Below are positions 34,401 to 42,000 of a DNA stretch of 64,000 nucleotides, one piece after another; the first letter of the stretch is position 1, and the number at the start of each line of letters is the position of its first letter. The translations under genes and the position numbers were made by a program. Source of the stretch: Hymenobacter ruricola (lineage in GTDB: Bacteria > Bacteroidota > Bacteroidia > Cytophagales > Hymenobacteraceae). The notes beneath the pieces are model-generated. The model searched no databases and was not told the DNA's origin. It worked only from the letters and a program-made list of their open reading frames with translations. The stretch is taken from positions 150,779 through 214,778 of the forward strand of contig NZ_JADQDM010000008.1 in NCBI RefSeq assembly GCF_015694525.1. The letters are read 5' to 3'.

Positions 34401-35244
34401 CGTAACGCAGCCCGTTCCCTCCTGGGGCGGGCGGGCGGCCGAAACCCAGCCCGCCTACTACACCCGCGTGAGCGAGCAATTGCGCCACCGCGGCCGCGCC
34501 CTGACGCCCTGGGACTACGAGCGGCTGCTGCTGGAGCAGTTTCCCGACGTGCACAGCGCCAAGTGCCTCACGGCCGACCAACTGCCCCTGCCCGAAGAAG
34601 ACCCCGGCGACACCGGCCCGCGCCGTGCCCGCCGCCCGGCGGGAGTGGTGGAAGTGGTGGCCCTGCCGAGGTACGACTTGGTGCCCGGCAACCCGCTGCC
34701 GCTATTCGGCAACGGACAGTTGGTCCTCATGCAACAGTACTTGCAGGAGCGCGCCTCGCCGGCCGTGCGGGTGCGGGTGCGCAACCCCGCCTATGAGCAG
34801 GTGCAGGTACGGGCCACGGTGGCGTTTCGGCCGGCGGCCGGTGGGGGGCAGGCCGCCTACGAGCCCCAGCTGCAGGCGGCACTGGCGGCCTACCTCTCGC
34901 CCTGGGGCCAGGAGAGCGTGCAGCAGGGCGGTTTTCACAAGCGTCTGACGCTGCCTGGCATCGCGGCTTTTCTGCACCAGCAGCCCTATGTGGCGGGCAG
35001 CACAGGGCTCTCGGCCGTGAAGACCGGGGTGCTTGATGGGCGGCACCGCTTCTACGATTCGGCCACCGACCCCCGCAAACCGGTGGCCGAGCTGGGGGCG
35101 CTGGCGCCCTGGGCCGTGCTGGTGTCGGCGCCCCGCCACGAGCTGTACGTGGTGCCCCGGGTGACAACGCCCGCCGCGCCGGCGCCGACTGGCATCGGCC
35201 ACCTGCGGATTGAGCAGGACCTGGCGGTGGCCGACGAGTTTTGA
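31483..35244 (+). CDS. Large baseplate wedge protein (gp47/J-like, Afp11-like)
   Basis: Main baseplate wedge, 1253 aa, near the size of other eCIS Afp11-like proteins. The N-terminal helical region contains LAYELAKLNRWVLYHRG. The C-terminal third shows the eCIS baseplate J signature: YYTRVSEQLRHRGRALTPWD, then YERLLLEQFPDVHSAKCL and PLFGNGQLVLMQQYLQER. The last 130 residues form a gp6-like end (VQVRATVAFRPAAGG through FLHQQPYVAGSTGL). It interacts with gp25 and the partner wedge encoded downstream at 36476. No truncation or frameshift seen. Confidence 0.92.
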   Translation: MAQPAERPLGQYNSGGASQAERMPAMLPPDRLALDGRTLPQLLAYLSRFSRQVAFCTNPAVAAQGVWDLARHRSLLLLAEVATQPLGRRTDAVSAKMAVLYESSTSPAHRLQARQLLVKLLAYELAKLNRWVLYHRGSNQQPRFAGALARMVRELLPGLYEAAHYEYLLLRTGPALGDGPRRLSAGPEGSVAQALSKGLVRDFGAVLPGGVTRPDPVADARAHEDYADQLRNGTRKPEEVIRLLGELLWQTYKAQATLVEVARLELDDTLNSRAGLHPELGLLVGFVELYAHAQRELNDIPRRHLNYYYEDVLHARHRPSQPDRTYLAFALAEGRTRYVLPAGTVLDGGKDEAKRRILFATDADAELGSWRVAALATLLVANDGAKIKARRRVTGVFNSAMRDPATGAWPGAENDARWPLFGADPAQHLASIDPLRPAEVGFAVAAPTLALQEGLREITLRLRATATSFAEFQDLLATSAPGVPRDAQEQQRVLFGAFVAQGTGPSGWLPLQVVSVDLDPAAVTINWTLRLERDQPPLVPYGPERHGERLSTSQPVVRLLLNPGATTYGYSYFANLVPVELRVQASVRHLRPTELSNQLGTLDGSGPFYPFGSRAMPGAGLVVGVAELLGKNVTGITLALTWQNLPRQGLAAYYAGYADNAAQLFADDAFQVKVGYLADYRWQAAVPKAKTRLFAPGTGRGPALAPQTLVKLERPGRLTPAPNGSTGLVRLVLAGPAPGFGADLYPQALADAVRYNHRHRRRPRPLPQVPFVPVLQQLTVSYTAEEVLVPGQANSPATFYHLHPFFGYEPANAGAVRLLPLLDREGTLLVSLSPDAAGRDVSLLFELAVPTDTDDVPPTPEWTFLDGDEWRPLAQASGYADVAPGFANSCRVVLTLPNGPGITQHQLLPSGWCWLRATVPDRTAAFGLVRALHLRLVQATRLTTGDPAPAPFQGPLAPGTLVRLLSPLPGVVAVTQPVPSWGGRAAETQPAYYTRVSEQLRHRGRALTPWDYERLLLEQFPDVHSAKCLTADQLPLPEEDPGDTGPRRARRPAGVVEVVALPRYDLVPGNPLPLFGNGQLVLMQQYLQERASPAVRVRVRNPAYEQVQVRATVAFRPAAGGGQAAYEPQLQAALAAYLSPWGQESVQQGGFHKRLTLPGIAAFLHQQPYVAGSTGLSAVKTGVLDGRHRFYDSATDPRKPVAELGALAPWAVLVSAPRHELYVVPRVTTPAAPAPTGIGHLRIEQDLAVADEF

Positions 35245-35291
35245 TTAAAGTAGGGATAGTGAAGTTGTAAACTCTATGACCTATAAATAAT

Positions 35292-35399
35292 AAAGAACGT
35301 CATGCTGAGCTTGTCGAAGCATGACGCTCGCTTCGTTGTATTCATTTTGAGTACTGCTGCCCGCGAGATAATTCGGCTGCGCTCAGCATGACGTTCTTT
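35292..35399. repeat. Palindromic dispersed repeat inside the eCIS cluster
   Basis: Perfect 19-base outer arms (35292-35310 and 35381-35399) with core ATGCTGAGC flank a 70-base interior. The core is a variant of the ATGCCGAGC unit near 11636 and 15349. It occupies the only large gap (35245-35514) in the structural part of the cluster and may end or stabilise the upstream transcript. Confidence 0.8.
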
Positions 35400-35484
35400 C
35401 TAAATTGACACCAAAAAACGACATCAAAAGCCTCAAAGCAGAACCACAGGTCATAGGCACCGCTTCCGCCAAACTCCATTTCTG

Positions 35485-35510
35485 TCTACCTTTATTTCCA
35501 TCTACCTTTA
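35485..35510 (+). promoter_or_regulatory. Duplicated TCTACCTTTA leader motif
   Basis: TCTACCTTTA occurs twice, at 35485-35494 and 35501-35510, just before the fibre-like gene start at 35515. Related TTCTACCTT sequences precede the LysM (28166-28174) and PAAR (30727-30735) genes. TACCTTTA differs by one base from the Bacteroidota -7 box TAnnTTTG, but no TTG lies at the right distance upstream. Its role, promoter or leader, is open. Confidence 0.35.
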
Positions 35511-35514
35511 CTTT

Positions 35515-36414
35515 ATGCCTGCTTCTACTCCCCTGAGCGTGCCCAAGGACCGGAAAACGCTCAAAAACTACTTCCGCAAGGGCAGCCTGCCCACTGAGCA
35601 GCACTTTGCCGACCTGATTGACTCGGCTGTGAACCGGCTGGACGACGGCTTCACGCACTCGCCGGACAATGGCTGGCAGGTGGCCGGCTCGGAGGAGCGC
35701 AGCCGCCTATTGGCCCTCTACCAGGACCTTAAGAAGCTGGAAGCCAAGCTGCCCTCGTGGCTGCTGGAGCTGCCGCCCCCCGCCGACGGGCAGCCGGGCG
35801 GCGGGCTGAGCTTTTCGGTGCCGAGCCCGCCCGACGAAGTGGGCGCCAAGGCCCGGCCCGCCGCCACCGGGCCGCCGCCCAACGTGAGCCGGCTGCACCT
35901 GCAGGCCGACGGCAAAGTGGGCATCGGCACCACCCGGCCCACCGACCAGCTCGACGTGCGCGGCTTCGTGGCCAGCCAGGGCCGCATCGGCATGTACGTG
36001 GACGCCGCCCAGCCCAGCAACGAGGTAGCGGCCGACGGCGAGTGGAAAACCATCATATCGGGCCTGAATGGCCTGAATGCCTTTGAGATAGTGGCCGCCG
36101 CCTACGGCCCCTCCGGCAGCGGGCGCTACGCCATCACCCACGCCACGGCGCTGAGCGCGTTTGGGCGCTCGCGCAGCCGCGTGTACCAGCGCGATGCCTG
36201 GTTTTGGGGCTGGTTTCAGAAAATCAAGTTCCGCTGGGTGGGCGGGGTCGACAATTATGCCCTGCAGATGCGCACGGCCAGTTCGTTTGGCGACGGCAGC
36301 CGCATTGTGTACCACATTACCCAGCTGTTCGACGACCGCCGCCCGGTTGCGCCAGCGGCTACGGCCGCGGCCGCCGTGGTGGTCCCTGCGGCCGCGCCCG
36401 CGCAGGTGCTATAA
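35515..36414 (+). CDS. eCIS fibre-like / distal baseplate protein
   Basis: 299-aa protein of uncertain role. The N-terminus (VPKDRKTLKNYFRKGSLPTE, then QHFADLIDSAVNRLDDGF) resembles attachment regions of phage-like fibres in Bacteroidota clusters. The centre carries GKVGIGTTRPTDQLDVRGFV, a short motif found in trimeric tail-fibre and adhesin shafts. The second half (IISGLNGLNAFEIVAAAYG and FGRSRSRVYQRDAWFWGWFQ) is a globular head-like region. Its size is small for a receptor-binding fibre, so it might be a short tail tip or collar. Host-range determination is inference only. Confidence 0.65.
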   Translation: MPASTPLSVPKDRKTLKNYFRKGSLPTEQHFADLIDSAVNRLDDGFTHSPDNGWQVAGSEERSRLLALYQDLKKLEAKLPSWLLELPPPADGQPGGGLSFSVPSPPDEVGAKARPAATGPPPNVSRLHLQADGKVGIGTTRPTDQLDVRGFVASQGRIGMYVDAAQPSNEVAADGEWKTIISGLNGLNAFEIVAAAYGPSGSGRYAITHATALSAFGRSRSRVYQRDAWFWGWFQKIKFRWVGGVDNYALQMRTASSFGDGSRIVYHITQLFDDRRPVAPAATAAAAVVVPAAAPAQVL

Positions 36415-36417
36415 ACC

Positions 36418-36475
36418 GGGCCGGCTCAGCCAGCCGGTTCGGGCTAGCTAAGCCGGCCGTTCTTTTCTGTTTTCT
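36418..36475 (+). terminator. Possible intra-operon terminator or attenuator
   Basis: A GGCCGGCT stem (36419-36426 with AGCCGGCC 36451-36458) is followed by a T-rich tail (TTCTTTTCTGTTTTC). It lies between the fibre-like gene and the next baseplate gene. A competing stem CCGGCT/AGCCGG (36421-36426 with 36432-36437) is possible, as in attenuators. It could reduce expression of the low-copy downstream genes. Confidence 0.35.
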
Positions 36476-39043
36476 TTGCCCGCCGTGCTCGACGACGACA
36501 CCCTCAAACCCCTGGTCACCGACCTGCCGCTGCCGGCCGGGCAGGACTACGCGGCCCTGCGCGCCGAGGGGCTGCGGCATCTGCAGCGGCTGAGCGGGCT
36601 GGTCTGGACCGACTACAACGACCACGACCCCGGCGTGACGCTGCTCGAAGCCCTGTGCTTCGCGCTGACCGACGTGAGCTACCGGGCGGCCCTGCCCATG
36701 GCCGACCTGCTGGCCGTGCCCCCGCTGGCCCGCGCCGACAACCGCCTGCTGGTGCCCCCGCACCAGGCGTTTGCCAACCACCCGGTGACGCTGGACGACT
36801 ACAAAAAGCTGGTGCTGGACCGGTTTCATGGGCAGGTGGAAAATGCCTGGGTGACTCTGCTGCCCCGCGACCCCGGCCAGCCCGCGGCCGCCGCCGGCCA
36901 CTACCGCGTGGCCCTGGAGCTCTACCCCGAGCCGCCCGGCGAGGCCAGCCCGCTGGGCGCCCCTGAGCGCGCCCGGCTGCTGGCCCAGGTGCAGCACACC
37001 CTCAACCGGAACCGCAACCTGGGCGAGGTATTTGGCCCGGCGGTGCTGCTGAACCTGCACCCCGTGGTGGTGGGCGGCCGCTTCGACTTGGGGCCCGACC
37101 AAAACTCGGTGACCGTGCTGGCCGAGCTGCTCCACGAGCTGAGCGAGGTCATCGACCCCAGCCTGGAAACCATGCGGGCCCGCGATGCCCTGCGGCAACA
37201 CATGGCCGTGGAAGACATTTTTTCGGGCCCCCGCGTGCAAAACCAGCTGTATGTGCAAAGCACTTTCCGGCCCCAGACCCGGCAGGTGGTGCTGGGCACG
37301 CTGCTGCGCCAAACCGGCCTGGCCGGCGGCCTCACCGGCCAGTACCAGGTAATTGACCTGCAGCTCTACGACGGCGCGCCCGGTGCCGACCAAACCACCG
37401 CCGTCGAGCAGCTGGTGTTCGCCGACAACGAGGTGGGTAGCCTCGACGCCACCGAAAGCCTGCGCCGCCTCACGCTCACCCGGCAGGGCGTGCCCATTGT
37501 GGTGGACCAGCAGCTGGTGCTGCGCGCCTACCGCAAGCTGGTGCGGACGGCCAACCAGCGCCGCCAGGGCGAAGGCGGGCCGGGCCAGCTCCGGCTGCCG
37601 CGGCGCCCCGGCCGCTACGCCAACCTGGGCCGCTACAGCTCGGTGCAGCGCCTGCTACCTACCCTTTACGGCGTGGGCGAAGACGGGCCTCTGCCCGACA
37701 CGTCGGCCCTGGGCCGGGCCCACATTATGCAGCTGAAGGGCTACATGCTGCTGTTTGACCAGCTGCTGGCCGACTTTTGCGCGCAGCTGGCGCACGTGGG
37801 CGACTTTTTCTCCATTGCCTCGCAGCCCGAAACGTATTACAGCGGGCTACTCTACGACGTGCCGCACGTGGCCCCGCTGCTGCCCGGCACCAACATCAGC
37901 CCCGACGAGAGCTGGGGCTGGAAGGACCGCCGGGGCACCGAAGCCAAGTGGGACGCCTACAAGGCGCAGCCCCGCAACGCCTACCGCCGCAGCCTCGCCG
38001 CCCTCGCCGCCAGCAACGGCCCCAACCTGGCCCGCCGCCGCGATTTCCTGGCCCATATGCTGGCGCGCTTCGGCTACACCGTGCGGCTGCGCCACGAAAC
38101 CCTGGACGCGGCCCTGGGCGAGGAGGAAGCCGCCGTGGTGGGCTACGAGCAGCTGCTGGCCCAGCTCGACCAGGCCACCTACCACCGGGGCGCGGCGTGG
38201 GTGCCGCTGCCCACGGCCCCCGGCCAGCCCGCGCGGGGCGAGTCGGGGCTGGAGCTGTTTTTGTTTTTGCTGGCCGGGGTGGAGTCGCTGGCCCGCAAGT
38301 GGGCGCGGGGCGAGCAGCTGTACCTGCTGGAGCGGCAGGTGCAGCTGGGCACCCAGCCCCACCCCAACACCCCGCCCCGGCTGGTGGTGCGCGGGCCGGC
38401 TCAGCATTTTACGCGGGTGCTCGACGTGTTGGAAGGCCAGCGCCGCCGCCCCGACCTGCTGGCCCTGGGCCCCGACACGCTGCGCCTGAACGTAGACTCC
38501 GACCACCCGCACGACATCTGGGAGGTGACGCTGGCCGGCGCCCCGCCCCCGCCCGGCGGCGCCCCGGGCATCGACTCGGTGGCGCAACGGCTGCTGGCCT
38601 TCGCGGCCGACTTCGACCGCCAGCTGGAGCGCGTGTGCCTGCTCGACCACGTGGTGCTGGAGCCTCTGGCCGCCCGCGAACCCAATTCGGGACTAGTACC
38701 CGACGAGTTTTACCACTGCCAGGCCACCATGCTGCTGCCCGGCTACGCCTACCGCTACCGCACCCAGCCGGGCCCCGACGGAGTGCGGCAGCCCTCAGCC
38801 AACCGGGCCACCCTGGAGCGGCTCATCCGCCAGTATGCCCCGGCGCACGTGCTGGTGAACATGGTGTGGCTGGATTATCCGCAGATGCGCGAGTGGGAGC
38901 ACCTGTACGGCGTGCTGGCTCACACCAGCGACCTGCTGCGCGCCGACGGCCTGCCCGAGCGCGTGACGCTGGCCGCGGCCCAGCTGCGCGCCCGCGCTTT
39001 TCTGGAAGACCTGCTGGCCGCCGGCGCCGCCCCGGTCCGCTAG
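36476..39043 (+). CDS. eCIS second large baseplate-like protein (Afp12-position)
   Basis: 855 aa, or three fewer if a GTG at 36485 is used; neither TTG 36476 nor the GTG can be excluded. The N-terminus contains TDYNDHDPGVTLLEALCFAL followed by TDVSYRAALPMADLLA, a signature I associate with a large conserved eCIS protein encoded next to the J-like wedge. Further blocks are RYSSVQRLLPTLYGVGEDG and LKGYMLLFDQLLADFCAQLA, and a C-terminal LERLIRQYAPAHVLVNMVWL. It probably forms the partner wedge of the gp47-like protein. It is cytoplasmic and without enzyme motifs. The function is assigned from position and these blocks. Confidence 0.75.
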   Translation: MPAVLDDDTLKPLVTDLPLPAGQDYAALRAEGLRHLQRLSGLVWTDYNDHDPGVTLLEALCFALTDVSYRAALPMADLLAVPPLARADNRLLVPPHQAFANHPVTLDDYKKLVLDRFHGQVENAWVTLLPRDPGQPAAAAGHYRVALELYPEPPGEASPLGAPERARLLAQVQHTLNRNRNLGEVFGPAVLLNLHPVVVGGRFDLGPDQNSVTVLAELLHELSEVIDPSLETMRARDALRQHMAVEDIFSGPRVQNQLYVQSTFRPQTRQVVLGTLLRQTGLAGGLTGQYQVIDLQLYDGAPGADQTTAVEQLVFADNEVGSLDATESLRRLTLTRQGVPIVVDQQLVLRAYRKLVRTANQRRQGEGGPGQLRLPRRPGRYANLGRYSSVQRLLPTLYGVGEDGPLPDTSALGRAHIMQLKGYMLLFDQLLADFCAQLAHVGDFFSIASQPETYYSGLLYDVPHVAPLLPGTNISPDESWGWKDRRGTEAKWDAYKAQPRNAYRRSLAALAASNGPNLARRRDFLAHMLARFGYTVRLRHETLDAALGEEEAAVVGYEQLLAQLDQATYHRGAAWVPLPTAPGQPARGESGLELFLFLLAGVESLARKWARGEQLYLLERQVQLGTQPHPNTPPRLVVRGPAQHFTRVLDVLEGQRRRPDLLALGPDTLRLNVDSDHPHDIWEVTLAGAPPPPGGAPGIDSVAQRLLAFAADFDRQLERVCLLDHVVLEPLAAREPNSGLVPDEFYHCQATMLLPGYAYRYRTQPGPDGVRQPSANRATLERLIRQYAPAHVLVNMVWLDYPQMREWEHLYGVLAHTSDLLRADGLPERVTLAAAQLRARAFLEDLLAAGAAPVR

Positions 39044-39049
39044 CCCCTG

Positions 39050-42000
39050 ATGGAGCCCGCCGCCACCATTCGCCAACTGCGCTTCGATGTGCAAACCGCC
39101 AGCGTTGGGCTGGGCCGCGAGCTGCCCGAGCGGTTCAGCCGGCTGTTTCATGCGCAGCTGGAAGCCGTGCTGGCCGACGAGCTGGCCCGCGTGGCTGCCC
39201 CTGGCCCGGTGCGCCACCTGCCCCAGCTGGTGCTGGAGCTGCCCCCCATTGCCCCCGACCGCCTGGAGCAGGACCTGCCCGAACACCTGCGCGAAGCCCT
39301 GCGCCGCGCCCTGGCCAGCCTCGGGGCGCAGGCGGGCCCCGGCCAAACCGCGGCGGCCGACCCGCTGGCCGGGTTGCGGTATTATCTGGTGAACGGCCGG
39401 CTTCCCTGGCAGCTGAGCACCAGTGCTTTTGAGTTGGATGCGGCGGTGGCGCGCGCGCTCCGGCAGCACCCGCAGGCGCTGGTGGCGCTGCTGCGGCAAG
39501 TGGGGCAGCAGCTGTGGCCGCGGCAGCGCCTGGCGGGCCAGCTGGCCCCGGCCACCATCGACCAGGTAATCGGCCTGCTGGCCCCGACCGACGCCCCCCT
39601 GGTGCGCGCGTATTTGACCGATACGCTGGCCGCCCACCGCCGCCGGCCGCTGGTGCCGGCTCCCGAGCCAGCGCTGCGCCAGGTGCTGCACGAGCTGGTG
39701 CTGGCCGACCTGCTCACTGGCTGGCACACCCAGTTCAACCGCCAGGCCTTCGTGGAGCGGCAGTTGCGTGGGCTGGCCGCCCACTACGGCCTCGACCTGA
39801 CCGCGCTGCTGCTGCAGCTGGTGGCGGTGCTGCCGCTGGCCGGCCCGCCGCAGCCCCAGGCCACCACGCTGCCCGGCATCGTGCACACACTCTATCAGCA
39901 GCAGTTAAAATCCGGCCCCGAGCTCCAGGCCGCCGCACCTGCTGCCCCGCCTGATGTGAATGCAGCCCTGAGCTACTACCTGCGCCGCGGCTCCTTGCCT
40001 CCCGCCCCGGGCCCGCCCCTCACGCTGGCTGAGCTGGCTGCTGAAGCGGCGCAGGTGCTGCGCCAGGGCCGGGGCGCCCTGCTGGCCCTGGCGCGGGCGG
40101 CAGGGGCGCGCAAAGCCGCGGCCGGCCTGCTGGCCCTGCTCCCCCCAAGCCAGCACCCCGAGCTGATACGGCGGCTGGCGCTGGGCCAGGCCCGGCCCGT
40201 GCTGGCCTTGCTCGATGAGCTAGCGGGCCCGGCCGGCGCGGCCCAGCGCCCCCAGCTATGGCAGCAAGCCCTGGTCCACCTGTTGGCCTTTCCGGCCGAT
40301 GGTGCCACTCCGGCTTTGCAGCGCTGGCTGCCGGTGCAAGTGCCAGGGCTGATAGCGGCCGCCGCAGCCGACGGCAGCACCCGCGAGCAGCTGTTCCACT
40401 ATCTGCTGACCGGCGAAATCAGCTTGCGGGGAAATCAGCTGACTTCCCCGGCCCAGCTGCGGCGCGAGCTAAGGGAGTTGCTGGTCCGGCACGACGGCGC
40501 GCTCACTGACTTCCTGCACCTGCACCAGGGCCGCCCGGAGGTGCTGCAACGCCTGGCGGCCCTGGCGGGCTTTGAGCTGCTGAGCCAGCTGCTGCCAACG
40601 GCGGCGCGAGCCAGCCAGCGCCTTACCGCTACCCGCGCCGCGCTGGCCGCCCTGCTGGGCGAGCCGGCTGGCCAGTTTTCAAGCTCCGGCAGAACCAGTC
40701 GGCAGCAGTTGCTACGAGAGGCCTACCTGATGTTCCACCTGCGCGGGCGGGCCGGGACTGCTGGCCCTGGCGCCAACGACCTGCAACGAGTGCTGCAAGT
40801 GCATCGCCTGCCCGGCCGGGCGTTGCTGAGCTACCTGCGGCAGCAACTGCACCGCTGGCCGGTGCTGGCCGGCAGCTCCTTTTTTAAATGGCTAGTGGAT
40901 GGATTAAGAGGCGTTGGCACTTACTCTTCACAGCAAGGTGAGCAGCTTGCGAACCGACGTAAACGAACAAGCAAGTCCGGCCAGCGTGAGCCAAGGATTG
41001 AAGAAGGCCTGTTTCACGAAGAAGCATCGGCCGAGCCAGAAATGCGGCCAGTTGTATCAGACAGCCCTATTCAGGAAGCAGTCGGCTCTCCCAGCCAACG
41101 ACCCGAAGCCACCCGGTGGCTACTAGCTGCAACGGCTGCCTCCCGCTTCTGGCAAAAACACGCCGGTAGCGGCGCGGCCGACTTGCATCTGGCCTGGCCC
41201 TCCACTGCGGCCGAAGGGCTGGCCCAATTGGCCGCCTACCGCCCGTCTGCTTCTGCGTTGGCGAAAGGGCCCGCGCCGTTGCTGCGCTGGCTGGCGGCCC
41301 GCGAGCCGGCGCAGGTGGCGGCCTGGCTGAGTGCCCAGCTTGCCCGCGACTCGCACTGGCCGGGCCAAACGGCACTGCTTGATTTCCCCTTGTTGCGCCG
41401 GCTGCTGGCCCGGGCGCGCCCGGCCGCCCGGCAAGGGCTGGCCGCCCTGGAAAGCTTAGCCAGTCGGGAGCTGGCCGGGAGCCAACGGCTGAACGCCCTG
41501 CTGCGGGTAGCGGTGCTGCTGGGCCACTTCCGGCCGGCCGGCGCAGGTGCCCTGCTCGCGCGCCTGGCCACGGCCTACGGCCTGCCTCACCGGGCCACTG
41601 CCACCCGGCTGCGCAAGCTGGGGCAGCGCCAGCCGGCCCTGGCGGCGGCGCCCGGCTGGCAGCTGCTGGCAGCTGCGCTTCTGAACCCAATGAGACTAAG
41701 CAGCCGCCCGGCAACCGCCACCATTGGTCCCGAAGCACTGGCAGGGCCTTTTGGCTTGGGCAAGGTAGTGGGGTTGCCGGAAGAGCCAGCCGCTACTGCT
41801 CCCGGCCGGAGGCTGGCCAGCGGGACGGGCAAGCCACCGACCCCGGACGACACCGCGCCGGGCCGCCACGACTTGTTGTTTCATTACCTGCTGCATGGCA
41901 AAGCGCCGTGGTGGCACGCCGGGCCGCTGCTGCCCACCACCCTGAGCCCGGCGCTGCAGCCGGCCTCCCAGCCAGTGCGCGCATTTCTGCAGCGGCACGG

